Positions 48,898 to 57,588 of a stretch of DNA of 64,000 nt are shown here, one piece after another. The notes under the pieces were generated by a model. That model saw only the letters and a list, made by a program, of their open reading frames with translations, ran no database searches and was not told the origin of the DNA. Location: assembly GCF_022750635.1 (NCBI RefSeq), contig NZ_JAJKBG010000004.1:62001-126000 (forward strand), read 5' to 3'. The translations under genes and the position numbers were made by a program. How positions within the stretch are numbered: position 1 is the first letter of the stretch; each line of letters opens with the position of its first letter. Origin of the DNA: Brevundimonas pishanensis. GTDB lineage: Bacteria > Pseudomonadota > Alphaproteobacteria > Caulobacterales > Caulobacteraceae.

Positions 48898-49018
48898 CGT
48901 AAGGTACGGTTTTGAAAACATAAAACAGCGCGATTTTAGGTCTTGTTTATATCGCAATCCGGGATCACCTTGCGGGTAACGGATCCTCTCCCCGTGATCC
49001 GATCTGGGAGTAAACACC

Positions 49019-49441
49019 ATGAAGACCAAGATTTTCGCTGCTGCTGTGCTGGCCGCCTCTGCCCTGGCCGCTCCGGCGCTTGCGGGCGACCCGACCGGCC
49101 TGTGGCAGACCCCGACCAATGGCGGTCAGGTGCGTATCGAGCGCTGCGGCAATGCCCTTTGCGGCACCCTCGTCACCTCGGCAGCCATTCGTGCCAATCC
49201 GGGCCAGCTGGACGTCAAGAACAAGGACGAAGCTCAGCGCAGCCGTACCCTGCGCGGCCTGCGCATGCTGTCGGGCTTCACTGGCGGTCCGACCGAATGG
49301 CGCGGTGGCTCTGTCTATAACCCCGAGGATGGCGGCACCTATCGCGGCACCATCACCATGACCAATGACAACACCCTGCGTCTGCGTGGCTGCATCGTGG
49401 CACCGCTGTGCAAGACCCAGACCTGGACCCGCGTCCAGTAA
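49019..49441 (+). CDS. DUF2147-family secreted protein
   Basis: A 140-residue periplasmic protein. The signal peptide ends near APALAGD (about residue 21). The mature part starts DPTGLWQTPTNGGQVRIERCGNALCGTLV, the DUF2147 pattern, with two Cys that may pair. It continues to EWRGGSVYNPEDGGTYRGTITM and RLRGCIVAPLCKTQTWTRV. The family folds as a small beta-barrel-like lipocalin and has no known function. Its leader contains a 7-bp inverted repeat (GGATCAC at 48962, GTGATCC at 48994) and a GGGAG ribosome-binding site. Confidence 0.88.
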   Translation: MKTKIFAAAVLAASALAAPALAGDPTGLWQTPTNGGQVRIERCGNALCGTLVTSAAIRANPGQLDVKNKDEAQRSRTLRGLRMLSGFTGGPTEWRGGSVYNPEDGGTYRGTITMTNDNTLRLRGCIVAPLCKTQTWTRVQ

Positions 49442-49464
49442 GAGCTTTCCTCCCGGAAAACGCG

Positions 49465-49499
49465 AAAGGCCCTCGCAGAGCATTCTGCGGGGGCTTTTT
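49465..49499 (+). terminator. Terminator after the DUF2147 gene
   Basis: AAAGGCCCTCGCAGA and TCTGCGGGGGCTTTTT form an almost complete stem with loop GCAT and a T run. Confidence 0.8.
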
Positions 49500-49505
49500 A
49501 TTGCG

Positions 49506-50195
49506 CTAGAGAAGCAGGGACAGAATCGACAGCAACGTCGCCGTCAGCACGGCATTCAAGGCCATGCCGACACCGGCATAAGCCCCTGCGGTCGGAGATA
49601 CCTCGAAAGCCCGCGCCGCGCCTGCACCGTGGGCGGACACCCCGACGGCAAAGCCCCGCGCCCGCCAGTCGTGGACACGGATAAGGTTCAGCACCGGCGT
49701 CGCCAACATGGCCCCGAACACGCCCGCAAAGATCACAATCACCGCCGTCAGGGCCGGTATCCCGCCCAGCGTCTGGGAGATGGCCATCCCCACTGGCGTC
49801 GTGGTCGCCCGCGGCGCAACCGACGCCAAAATCTCCTGCGGTGCGCCAAACAGCCAGACGATGCCGACCGAGGTGATGATCGCCGTCAAAGCCCCTGCCA
49901 GCAACGCCAGCGAGATCGGCAAGGCCAGCCTGCGGATCGTGCGGCGGTTGGCCCAGATCGGCACCGCCATAGACACCACCGTTGGCCCCAACAGGAAGGT
50001 GATCATGCCGGTAGCCGAGCTGTAGGTCTCGTAGCTGGTGCGAGAAGCCATCAGCGCCGCGATGATGACCGGCGTGGAAAGTAGAACCGGATGGAGCAGC
50101 GGCGGTCGCCCGACCCTCTGCACCATTCGATCCATGGCCCAAAAGGTCACCACCGTAACCGACAGCCAGATCAGAGTCGTGAAAAGCTCAGGCAT
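49506..50195 (-). CDS. LrgB-family protein
   Basis: A 229-residue inner-membrane protein of the LrgB/CidB family. It has about six helices. Recognisable segments are HPVLLSTPVIIAALM, FLLGPTVVSMAVPIWANR, SVAPRATTTPVGMAISQTLGGIPALTA and ARGFAVGVSAHGAGAARAFE. LrgAB-like pairs are linked to control of murein hydrolase export, glycolate or pyruvate transport in different bacteria. The start at 50195 overlaps the LrgA gene by eight bases. Confidence 0.92.
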   Translation of the reverse strand: MPELFTTLIWLSVTVVTFWAMDRMVQRVGRPPLLHPVLLSTPVIIAALMASRTSYETYSSATGMITFLLGPTVVSMAVPIWANRRTIRRLALPISLALLAGALTAIITSVGIVWLFGAPQEILASVAPRATTTPVGMAISQTLGGIPALTAVIVIFAGVFGAMLATPVLNLIRVHDWRARGFAVGVSAHGAGAARAFEVSPTAGAYAGVGMALNAVLTATLLSILSLLL

Positions 50196-50556
50196 CGCCT
50201 GCCTCCTCGCCCGAGGCCGCAAACCGGTTCATCGCCCACGAAAAGACCCTGGCCGTTACAGCGATGGTCACGACCGTTGACACCAGCAGCGCAACCAGTA
50301 TCCCCAGACCGTGACGGGCGATCACGTCGCCCTCCTCGATCAGCCCGACCGCAGGCGGTACGAACATCAAGGGCATATGCGCCGTGAGCCAGCCGGTGAC
50401 CTTGGTCAGCGAGGTCTGCTCGCGCCGGAAGACCGCCAGCCAGACCAACAACAGCCCCATGCCAATGACCGAACCGGGCAAGGGCAGTCCGGTGAAGCGA
50501 TGGATCGCCTCACCGGCCAACTGGCATACCAGCAAAAGGGCTATGGCACCGAGCAT
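50188..50556 (-). CDS. LrgA/CidA-family holin-like protein
   Basis: A 122-residue membrane protein with four helices. Family segments are LAGEAIHRFTGLPLPGSVIGMGLL (about residues 14-37) and HMPLMFVPPAVGLIEEGDVI (about 70-89). It forms a pair with LrgB downstream. The gene starts three bases after the pepP stop codon, so the three genes are one operon. Its role is probably a membrane channel or transporter subunit; holin activity is an analogy. Confidence 0.9.
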   Translation of the reverse strand: MLGAIALLLVCQLAGEAIHRFTGLPLPGSVIGMGLLLVWLAVFRREQTSLTKVTGWLTAHMPLMFVPPAVGLIEEGDVIARHGLGILVALLVSTVVTIAVTARVFSWAMNRFAASGEEAGDA

Positions 50557-50559
50557 CAG

Positions 50560-52383
50560 TTACAGTGGGCGCGTCTGCTCTTTCAGCCACGCCAGCGCGG
50601 CTTCGTCCTTTTGCACACCCTCGGCCAGAAGCGGGCCGACCTTGGTCAGAACCTCGGCGTGATAGTCGTCAACATACTGGCGCTCTTGCGGGTTCAGCAG
50701 GTTCACGTCGATCAGCTTGCGATCCAGCGGGGCGAAGGTCAGTTGTTCGAAGCCATGCATGGGGCGCTCGCCGCCCTCCGGCACCGACGGTGCGGTGACG
50801 ACTTGCAGGGTCTCGATACGGATGCCCCATTCGCCTTCGCGGTAATAGCCCGGCTCGTTCGACAGGATCATGCCGGTCAGCAGCGGCTGGGTGGTCCCCC
50901 AGTTGGCGATCCGCTGCGGGCCTTCGTGAACGCCCAGGTAAGAGCCGACGCCGTGGCCCGTGCCGTGGTCATAGTCGAAACCGGCATTCCACAAATGCTG
51001 GCGGGCAATCGCATCCAGATGCATGCCCGAAACGCCTTGCGGGAAGCGGATCGTCGCCATAGCAATGTGGCCCTTGAGGACCAAAGTGAACATGCGGCGC
51101 TGTTCGTCCGTACCCTCGCCGATGGCCATGGTGCGGGTCACGTCGGTCGTGCCGTCGAGATACTGACCGCCGCCGTCAACCAGCAGCAGGCTGCCCTGCT
51201 CCATCTTGCGGATCTTGGCCCCAACCGGCTTGTAGTGCGGCAGAGCACCGTTGGCGGCGACGCCAGCGATGGTGTCGAACGACAGGTCTTTCAGCTCGCC
51301 GGTGGCTTCGCGGAAGCCTTCCAGAGCCTCGACCACGCCGCGCTCGTCCGGCAGTTCCTTCTGGGCGACCGTATCCACCCAGTGCAGGAAGCGCGTCAGC
51401 GCCGCACCGTCACGGATGTGGGCGCGGCGGCTGCCTTCGATCTCGACTTCATTCTTGCAGGCGCGTGGCAGGGCGCACGGATCCGCGGCTCGAACAATCT
51501 TGGCCCCTGCCGAGGTCAGAGCCTCGAAATACCAAGCCGACGAAATCGACGGATCGATCATAACCTTTTGGCCCGACAGTGAGGCCAGAGCTTCCGGCAG
51601 AGCCTCCGGCGCTTCCAGCGTCACCTCATTGCCCAGCCATGCCGGTAGTCCTTCGGTCACCTTGGCCGGATCAAGGAAGATACGGGCCGAGCCATCGGCG
51701 CGCACAATCGCCTGACCCAGTGGCAGCGGCGAACGGATAACGTCGCCACCGCGAATATTGAACAGCCACGCCAGCGACGATGGAGCCGTCAGAACAGCCG
51801 CGTCTGCGCCTTTGTCCGCGATGGACTTGCCGATGCGGGCGCGCTTCGATGCCGCGCTCTCACCGGCATATTTTTCAGGGTGCGGGACAACGAGAGCCTG
51901 CGGCTGAGCCGGTCGGTCGGCCCATGCGAGATCGATCGGGTTCAGCTCAACAGCCTTCAGGCTACCGCCAGCGGCTTCTACGGCGGCGCGGAGGCCAACC
52001 AAAGCATCGGGGCTGTGCAGGCGTGGATCATAGCCGATCACCTGACCGGACTTCACATTGGCAGACAGCCAGTCGTTCAGAGCCGCCAGCGTCACACGCT
52101 CGAACAGGGCCTCGTCGGTCTGGGCCTTGACCTGAACCGTATAGCGGCCGTCGACGAACACGGCGGCCTTGTCCGACAGCGCGACGCCCGCACCGGCCGA
52201 ACCGGTAAAGCCGGTCACCCACGCCAAACGCTCGTTGGCATCGGGGAGATATTCGTTTTGGTGCTCGTCCTCGTGCGGAATGAGCAGGCCATCCAGGCCC
52301 TGCTTGGCCATCTCGGCGCGGACCAGAGGCAGGTGCTTGGCGCCAAACGAAGGATCGGTGGTTTCGTCGAAATGCTGTCTCAT
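50560..52383 (-). CDS. M24B Xaa-Pro aminopeptidase
   Basis: A 607-residue cytoplasmic enzyme that removes N-terminal residues before proline. It has two creatinase-like N-terminal domains (about residues 1-310) and the pita-bread catalytic domain with metal ligands: Asp in LLLVDGGGQYLDGTTDVTRT, His in YDHGTGHGVGSYLGVHEGP, Glu in MILSNEPGYY and Glu in RIETLQVV. Its length matches the long eukaryotic-type APP1 form. The start at 52383 is preferred. It is the first gene of the pepP-lrgA-lrgB unit. Confidence 0.93.
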   Translation of the reverse strand: MRQHFDETTDPSFGAKHLPLVRAEMAKQGLDGLLIPHEDEHQNEYLPDANERLAWVTGFTGSAGAGVALSDKAAVFVDGRYTVQVKAQTDEALFERVTLAALNDWLSANVKSGQVIGYDPRLHSPDALVGLRAAVEAAGGSLKAVELNPIDLAWADRPAQPQALVVPHPEKYAGESAASKRARIGKSIADKGADAAVLTAPSSLAWLFNIRGGDVIRSPLPLGQAIVRADGSARIFLDPAKVTEGLPAWLGNEVTLEAPEALPEALASLSGQKVMIDPSISSAWYFEALTSAGAKIVRAADPCALPRACKNEVEIEGSRRAHIRDGAALTRFLHWVDTVAQKELPDERGVVEALEGFREATGELKDLSFDTIAGVAANGALPHYKPVGAKIRKMEQGSLLLVDGGGQYLDGTTDVTRTMAIGEGTDEQRRMFTLVLKGHIAMATIRFPQGVSGMHLDAIARQHLWNAGFDYDHGTGHGVGSYLGVHEGPQRIANWGTTQPLLTGMILSNEPGYYREGEWGIRIETLQVVTAPSVPEGGERPMHGFEQLTFAPLDRKLIDVNLLNPQERQYVDDYHAEVLTKVGPLLAEGVQKDEAALAWLKEQTRPL

Positions 52384-52442
52384 GCCCCCTGAGTACGCCT
52401 GAGGAACGGCGGGTTCCAGAGGCTGGACATGCAAACGGGCAA

Positions 52443-52472
52443 TAAAAAACGGGGACCGAGGCCCCCGCTTTC
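52443..52472 (-). terminator. Terminator after prmA
   Basis: On the minus strand GCGGGGG-CCTCGG-TCCCCGT is followed by TTTTTATT. It lies directly after the prmA stop and before the pepP operon. Confidence 0.75.
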
Positions 52473-52478
52473 AAACTC

Positions 52479-53348
52479 TTAGGCCTTGCGCAGTTGCAAA
52501 GCCGACCAGGCGTCGTTGTGGATGGTCTGTTCCACCACAAAACCCAGCGGCCGATAGGCATCCAGAATACGCTCTTCCTGCGTCTTCAGCAGGCCCGACA
52601 AGATGGCAACGCCACCCTTCTTCAGCGAGGCCCCGATCTCGGGAGCCAGCTCGACCAGCGGAGCCGCGAGGATGTTGGCGAAGACCAGATCATACGGCAT
52701 GTGCTGGGCGACGCGGGCGTCGTTCAGGCCGCTGGCGAAATAGAACTCGCATTTGGCGTCGTTGATCTCGGCGTTTTCGTTGGCGATGCGGGCCGAGGCT
52801 TCATCGATATCGGTACCGACAGCAATCGGGGTGCCGGTCTTGGCCGCAGCGATGGCCAGAACGCCGGTGCCGCAACCGACGTCCAGTACCTTCTCGAAGG
52901 TTTCGCCCTTGTTCAGCAGAACGTCGAAGGCCTCGAGGCAGCCCACGGTCGTGCCGTGGTGGCCGGTGCCGAACGCGGCACCCGCGTCGATCTTCAGCGT
53001 CACGCGGCCTTCAGGAATCTTGCCCTGATCGTGTGCGCCATAGACGAAGAAGCGACCAGCCTCGACCGGCGGCAGGCCCGACAGGCTCATCGCCAGCCAG
53101 TCTGCGTCGGCGAGCTTCTCGACGATGACTTCCAGACCCTCGACGGCGCGCATGTGGGCCTCGATGCCCTTGGCCTCTTCGTCCGTGGTCGGGAAGGCGT
53201 CGATGCGCCAGATGCCCTTGTCCTCGTCCTCTTCGAGGATCGAGTAGGTCGCGCCTTCCAGCAGCACGTCGGCGTCAATCGCAGCCGCAGCGGCCTCGGC
53301 CGGGGCGCGCAAACCGCGAGCAATCACTTGAAGAGCAGATTCCGACAT
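52479..53348 (-). CDS. prmA: Ribosomal protein L11 methyltransferase
   Basis: PrmA trimethylates lysines and the N-terminus of ribosomal protein L11. The protein has 289 residues. An N-terminal substrate-binding domain (about 1-105) leads to the Rossmann domain with [23 protein letters not shown], the SAM motif [32 protein letters not shown] and the catalytic-loop [14 protein letters not shown]. It is divergent from the histone-like gene. The ATG at 53348 is chosen over an in-frame TTG two codons earlier. Confidence 0.93.
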   Translation of the reverse strand: MSESALQVIARGLRAPAEAAAAAIDADVLLEGATYSILEEDEDKGIWRIDAFPTTDEEAKGIEAHMRAVEGLEVIVEKLADADWLAMSLSGLPPVEAGRFFVYGAHDQGKIPEGRVTLKIDAGAAFGTGHHGTTVGCLEAFDVLLNKGETFEKVLDVGCGTGVLAIAAAKTGTPIAVGTDIDEASARIANENAEINDAKCEFYFASGLNDARVAQHMPYDLVFANILAAPLVELAPEIGASLKKGGVAILSGLLKTQEERILDAYRPLGFVVEQTIHNDAWSALQLRKA

Positions 53349-53432
53349 TTCCAAAAATCACCGATATGATAACAACAGTGCATACGGGCGTTATCTATTG
53401 CCCGCACGTAGATAGCTAGGGTTGGGGATTAC

Positions 53433-54101
53433 ATGGCTAAAGCACCGACGGAAACAAAGTCCGCGACGCCAAAAGCGGCAGCAACCACTTCCAAGCCCAA
53501 AGCGGCTACGAAGTCGACCGCTTCTGCCGCAAAAGCGGCCGTGGATGAAGTAAAAACGACAAAGCCGGCGGCTGCGCCGAAGTCCACGACCAAGACGGCA
53601 ATCGCTAAAGCGACTACTCCGAAGGCAGTGACCGCCAAGCCTGCGGCAACGAAAACTCCCGCCGCGAAGGCAGCTGCGCCCAAACCGGCGACGGCCAAGG
53701 CTTCCGCAGCGCCCAAGGCTGCCGCCCCTAAGACGGCCGCAGCAAAGCCTGCTGCAGCCAAGGCCGCAGCACCGAAGAAACCCGCAGCTCCCAAGCTGGC
53801 AACGGCTAAGCCTGCGACCTCGAAAGCCGCACCGGCCAAAGCCCGCACCACCGGCACCAAGTCAGCCCGGGCTCCGAAAACCGAGCTGGCTGCAACCGTA
53901 GAAGAAAAGACCGCGACTCTGGTGGCTGCCCCGACCTCGGGCGACGGTCATGACGGCAAGCCAACCCCGTCGGAAACCACTGCGCCCGCGCCCAAACTGG
54001 TCGCCACCGAAAACGAGCCTACGCCCGAGCCCAAGTCGACAGGCACCACGGCTCCAGCCAAGAAGCCCGGCTTCTTCGCCCGTTTGTTCGGCCGCAAGTA
54101 A
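53433..54101 (+). CDS. Histone H1-like Lys/Ala/Pro-rich protein with amphipathic tail
   Basis: A 222-residue low-complexity protein. Residues about 1-150 are made of Ala, Lys, Pro and Thr in AAKPA/KAAAPK-like units, comparable to the C-terminal tails of eukaryotic H1 and of bacterial HC1/AlgP-type DNA-binding proteins. Residues about 150-205 are acidic and Thr/Pro-rich. The last residues, KKPGFFARLFGRK, form a short basic amphipathic segment that could bind membrane or a partner. A role in nucleoid compaction is inferred from composition. Ribosome binding: GGTTGGGG upstream is weak. The reverse strand shows a long Ala-rich shadow frame, which I reject. Confidence 0.75.
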   Translation: MAKAPTETKSATPKAAATTSKPKAATKSTASAAKAAVDEVKTTKPAAAPKSTTKTAIAKATTPKAVTAKPAATKTPAAKAAAPKPATAKASAAPKAAAPKTAAAKPAAAKAAAPKKPAAPKLATAKPATSKAAPAKARTTGTKSARAPKTELAATVEEKTATLVAAPTSGDGHDGKPTPSETTAPAPKLVATENEPTPEPKSTGTTAPAKKPGFFARLFGRK

Positions 54102-54120
54102 CACCTAAGCCCCAACGAGA

Positions 54121-54156
54121 AAGGGCCGGAGGCAAAAGCCTCCGGCCCTTTTTATT
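54121..54156 (+). terminator. Terminator after the histone-like gene
   Basis: AAGGGCCGGAGG and CCTCCGGCCCTT form a 12-bp perfect stem with loop CAAAAG, followed by TTTATT. Confidence 0.9.
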
Positions 54157-54172
54157 GGTCTTCAACCGAAGA

Positions 54173-54379
54173 TCAGTCTGCCAGATCTTCCGACAGAATG
54201 GCCATTTCGAACATGAAGGAACCGGCTTCGTCTTCATCTTCGAACACCACGCCGATGAACTCGTCATCGACATAGACTTCTGCGGAGTCAGCAACCTTGC
54301 GTGCCTTCACCTTGATGCCACCGTGGTTGAAGGTGCGCTTCAGGTGGGACTCGACGCGCTTGAGATCGGATTCTTTCAC
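54173..54379 (-). CDS. DUF3126-family small protein
   Basis: A 68-residue cytoplasmic protein with the DUF3126 pattern: an N-terminal helix (ESDLKRVESHLKRTFN), strands (IKVKARKVADSAEVYVDDEFIGVVFEDEDEAG) and a C-terminal helix. It starts with GTG. The family is limited mainly to alphaproteobacteria and has no known function. It lies about 100 bases after the cysE stop on the same strand, an arrangement I recall from other alphaproteobacteria, so it may share the cysE transcript. Confidence 0.85.
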   Translation of the reverse strand: MKESDLKRVESHLKRTFNHGGIKVKARKVADSAEVYVDDEFIGVVFEDEDEAGSFMFEMAILSEDLAD

Positions 54380-54484
54380 GGGGATGGCCTCGGGTATGAA
54401 TGTTAGCGGCGGAACCTAAAGGTCATGCGCGTTGATGAAAAGCCCGCATCGCGCCCGTCCACAGGCATCCGAGCGAACCTTGGT

Positions 54485-55321
54485 CTAGATCACATAGTCA
54501 TAGACCACATCCGCGAGGGTGTGATCCATAGTGCGAGCCGGCGAGGCTTCGGTCGGGCAGTTGACCAGACGCGCAGGCACACCGGCGACGGTGCAGCCAC
54601 TGGGCACAGGCTTCAGGACAACCGAGCCCGAGGCCACCTTGGCATAGTCGCCGATCTGGATATTGCCCAAAATCTTGGCCCCGGCCCCCAGCAGGACACC
54701 GCGTCCGATCTTGGGGTGACGGTCGCCACGTTCTGCTCCCGTACCGCCAAGCGTCACAGCGTGCAGCATCGATACCTCGTCACCCACGACTGCGGTCTCG
54801 CCGATTACAATGCCGGTCCCGTGGTCAACAAAGACGCCCGAGCCGATCTGTGCGGCAGGGTGGATATCGACCTGAAACAACTCGGAAATACGGCTTTGGA
54901 AATGGAAGGCCAGCGTGTCGCGGCCCTGCTCCCACAACCAATGCGCCACGCGCCACGATTGCAGCGCCTGATAGCCTTTGAAGTACAGGAAGGGCTGTAG
55001 CAGCGAACGGATCGCGGGATCGCGCTCCTCGACGGCCAAAAGGTCGGCACCAGCCGCGCGGACGATTGCCGGATCGGACGCCATGGCCGACAGCGCAACC
55101 TCGCGCACAGTCATCGATCCCAGTTCGGAATCACCGAGCTTGCGCGCGATCTGGAAGCTTAGTGCACCGGATAGGTCGTCATGCGAAAGGATGACCGAGT
55201 TCAATTGCGACGCCAATTGGGGTTCGGCCCGCGCGGCATCTTCTGCAGCACAGCGCAGCGAGGCCCAAACGTCCTTGGGGCTTTGTGCCTTCACCGGCGA
55301 AACGATTTCCAACTTGGCCAT
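54485..55321 (-). CDS. cysE: Serine O-acetyltransferase
   Basis: This enzyme acetylates serine as the first step of cysteine synthesis. The 278 residues have the N-terminal helical domain (about 10-150) and the left-handed beta-helix of hexapeptide repeats. The catalytic parts are DIHPAAQIGSGVFVDHGTGIVIGETAVVGD and GDRHPKIGRGVLLGAGAKILG, with the His-Asp pair. The start at 55321 is preferred to the longer frame. It is divergent from the nitroreductase gene. Feedback inhibition by cysteine is known for the family. Confidence 0.95.
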   Translation of the reverse strand: MAKLEIVSPVKAQSPKDVWASLRCAAEDAARAEPQLASQLNSVILSHDDLSGALSFQIARKLGDSELGSMTVREVALSAMASDPAIVRAAGADLLAVEERDPAIRSLLQPFLYFKGYQALQSWRVAHWLWEQGRDTLAFHFQSRISELFQVDIHPAAQIGSGVFVDHGTGIVIGETAVVGDEVSMLHAVTLGGTGAERGDRHPKIGRGVLLGAGAKILGNIQIGDYAKVASGSVVLKPVPSGCTVAGVPARLVNCPTEASPARTMDHTLADVVYDYVI

Positions 55322-55479
55322 GCTCTGTCCTTCGTCAGCCTGCATCTTACGCTGCCACGCCTCGCGATACCAGTTTTGCCCGACATCCGACCGCGTAACG
55401 ACAGTTGAAGCGAAATGTCGCTGATCTTTCTTCGAGCGTAGATATGGTATCGCTCTGCCCGATTACCTAGCTGAGTGTC

Positions 55480-56079
55480 ATGACCGACGTATCTTCGCCT
55501 GCCCTCGCCCTGCCCGTTCGCTCCGACGAACTGTTGAACCGTCTGGCCACCCGTCGCTCGGCACCGGCCCAGCAGTTGGCAACGCCCGCTCCGTCGGGTG
55601 AGGAACTGCAGACCCTGCTGTCACTGGCGATGCGCACGCCCGATCATGGGAAGCTGGCTCCGTGGCGTCTCGTGGTACTGGGGCCGCAAACGCGTGCCGA
55701 TATCGTCGAGAAACTATCGGCTATGACCAGCCGCCTGCCGGATCCGGTCAAGGGCAAGGCCGTGTTGGCGAAACTCGCCAATCCGCCCCTGACCGTGCTG
55801 GTGGTCTCATCGCCGGTCCATGGCCACAAGGTTCCCGTCTGGGAACAGGAACTGTCTGCGGGCGCGGTTTGCATGAACATCGAGCATGCCGCCAACGCAC
55901 TGGGTTACAGCGCCAGCTGGATCACGGACTGGTATAGTTTCGACGCCGAGGCACTGGCCCTATTCGGTGTGAAGGAAGGCGAGAAGGTTGCCGGCTTCAT
56001 CCATATCGGCACTCTGGCCGAACCGCCGCTAGAGCGCCCGCGCCCCGCGCCGCAAGAGCGCGTCGAAATCCTGCCGTAA
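55480..56079 (+). CDS. Nitroreductase-family FMN protein (YdjA-like)
   Basis: A 199-residue FMN oxidoreductase. It has RRSAPAQQLATPAPSGEELQTLLSLAMRTPDHGKLAPWRLVVL (RRS..P motif and the P.HG.L.PWR of the YdjA/NfnB subgroup), AVCMNIEHAANALGYSASWITDW and a C-terminal FIHIGTLAEPPLERPRP. The native substrate is not known. It is a single gene followed by a good terminator. Confidence 0.92.
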   Translation: MTDVSSPALALPVRSDELLNRLATRRSAPAQQLATPAPSGEELQTLLSLAMRTPDHGKLAPWRLVVLGPQTRADIVEKLSAMTSRLPDPVKGKAVLAKLANPPLTVLVVSSPVHGHKVPVWEQELSAGAVCMNIEHAANALGYSASWITDWYSFDAEALALFGVKEGEKVAGFIHIGTLAEPPLERPRPAPQERVEILP

Positions 56080-56085
56080 CAGACG

Positions 56086-56110
56086 AAGCCCGCTCCCTGC
56101 GGGCTTTTTC
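56086..56110 (+). terminator. Terminator after the nitroreductase gene
   Basis: AAGCCCGC and GCGGGCTT flank a short loop and are followed by TTTC. The end touches the stop codon of the convergent DUF817 gene. Confidence 0.8.
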
Positions 56111-56981
56111 ATTGGTCCACGCCGCGCATCGCCTCCTCCGGCTTTGGCTTGTGCACGAGAGACACCAACACGACCGAGACGATCATCAGCAGAAACCAGC
56201 TACCGAACTTGGCCACGGACACCATGTGCCAACCGACGCTCTGATCGGGATATGTCCACGCTCTTCCGAAAGTCGCCAGATTTTCTGCCAGCCAGATGAA
56301 GAGAGCGACGAGGAAATACCCTAGCAATAGCGGCATGGATCGACGCCTGCGATCAGTGCGAAACCAGAATCTGCCGCGCCAGAACACGGCCGCTGTGGCC
56401 GCGAACAGCAGGTACCGGAAATCCCAAATCCAGTGGTGCGCGAAGAAGTTCACATACACGGCGGCAGCCAGCACCCATGTCTGCCACAAGGGCGGATAGC
56501 CTTTCACCCCGATGTGGAACACGCGCTGCACCCGCGCGATATAGCTTCCGACGGCTGCATACATGAAACCGGAGAACAGCGGCACTGCGCCAATCCTTAG
56601 CAGGCTTTCCTCGGGGTACACCCATGACCCGTGATAGGTCTTGAACCACTCCATCACCGTGCCGGCGATATGGAACAGGAAGATGGTCTTGGCCTCGTCC
56701 CAGCTCTCCAGTTTGAACGCCAGCATCAAGCCCTGAATGCCCAGCGCCCCCAGCACCAGAAAGTCATACCGGCTAACAACCGGATCCTCAGGCCAAAACA
56801 GATAGGTCGCCAGTATCAAACCCAGTAGGGCACCGCCATACAAACAGGCCCACGCCTGTTTCAGGCCGAACCACACAAACTCGAACACAGCACCATTTAA
56901 GACCGAGCGATCAGCCCAAGTTCCCGCGCCCTTCAATAGACGGCGACCAAAGGTTTCGAGCGGAAGAGTGCGTGAATCCAT
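56109..56981 (-). CDS. DUF817-family membrane protein
   Basis: A 290-residue membrane protein with about eight helices. The family features are EFVWFGLKQAWACLYGGALLG near the start, KLESWDEAKTIFLFHIAGTVMEWFKTYHGSWVYPE in the middle and a polar His pair FFAHHWIWDFRYLLF. It ends WTYPDQSVGWHMVSVAKFGSWFLLMIVSVV. The family is known also from Bacillus (YoaT-like) without a function. The start at 56981 is preferred; the long upstream frame is antisense to the divergent gene. Confidence 0.85.
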   Translation of the reverse strand: MDSRTLPLETFGRRLLKGAGTWADRSVLNGAVFEFVWFGLKQAWACLYGGALLGLILATYLFWPEDPVVSRYDFLVLGALGIQGLMLAFKLESWDEAKTIFLFHIAGTVMEWFKTYHGSWVYPEESLLRIGAVPLFSGFMYAAVGSYIARVQRVFHIGVKGYPPLWQTWVLAAAVYVNFFAHHWIWDFRYLLFAATAAVFWRGRFWFRTDRRRRSMPLLLGYFLVALFIWLAENLATFGRAWTYPDQSVGWHMVSVAKFGSWFLLMIVSVVLVSLVHKPKPEEAMRGVDQ

Positions 56982-57075
56982 GCGAACATTCTGCGCATAG
57001 GGAGATGGGCAGCCAGTGGAATTGTCGTGCAGACAACAGTGCAGAACTGCACGGACATGTGCACGTTCGACCCTT

Positions 57076-57588
57076 ATGAAAAACTCCGGCCTTATCCCCT
57101 CGGCCCTGATCGGGTCCGTCGCCAGTGCACGATCCATGACGCCGATGGCCGCCATCGCCACGGCACGAATGGCCAACGCCCGCACGCCCGGCAAGCTGTG
57201 GCTGCTGGATCATCCGCTATTCAAGGTGGGCGCGCTGGCTATGGGGGCTGGCGAGCTATACGGCGACAAGATGAAGACGGCTCCGGACCGCACGGTGTTT
57301 CTGGGCCTGTTGGCGCGGGTCATGAGCGCGGCCATCGCCGGCTCTGCCCTGGCTCCGAAAGGGTCGGAGCGCAAAGGGGCTCTGGTCGCGGTCGCGGCAG
57401 CAGTTCCTCTGGCTTATGTGACCTTAGCGGCGCGTAAAAAGGCCATCTCGAAAATCGGCCAAACGCGAAGCGGGTTGATCGAGGATGCCATCGTAACCAC
57501 GGCCACCACCGCCATTGTGGCCATGACCGTGCGCCGGAACCGAAAAGAAAACGGGCCGGAGCGCTTGGCTCCGGCCCGTATAACTTAG
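57076..57588 (+). CDS. DUF4126-like membrane protein
   Basis: A 170-residue protein. After a short hydrophobic start it has ARTPGKLWLLDHPLFKVGALAMGAGELYGDKMKTAPDRT (resembling the DUF4126 motif with LDHP..K..AL...GE..GDK...AP.RT). Two or three further helices follow (about residues 80-100, 108-126 and 150-165). It is divergent from the DUF817 gene. Its last codons contain a large hairpin that appears to be the terminator of the convergent gene, with which it overlaps by four bases. Function unknown. Confidence 0.65.
   Translation: MKNSGLIPSALIGSVASARSMTPMAAIATARMANARTPGKLWLLDHPLFKVGALAMGAGELYGDKMKTAPDRTVFLGLLARVMSAAIAGSALAPKGSERKGALVAVAAAVPLAYVTLAARKKAISKIGQTRSGLIEDAIVTTATTAIVAMTVRRNRKENGPERLAPARIT
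57543..57579 (-). terminator. Terminator of the 57585 gene, located inside the convergent coding region
   Basis: On the minus strand ACGGGCCGGAGC and GCTCCGGCCCGT form a 12-bp stem, followed by TTTTCTTTT. It lies a few bases past the stop codon at 57585. The hairpin is also translated on the plus strand as the C-terminus of the DUF4126-like protein. Confidence 0.75.

Noticed and set aside
53429-53860. Ala/Val-rich minus-strand frame that looks like a membrane protein
   Set aside because: It is the reverse of the Lys/Ala/Pro repeats of the histone-like gene. The hydrophobicity follows from the codon complement.
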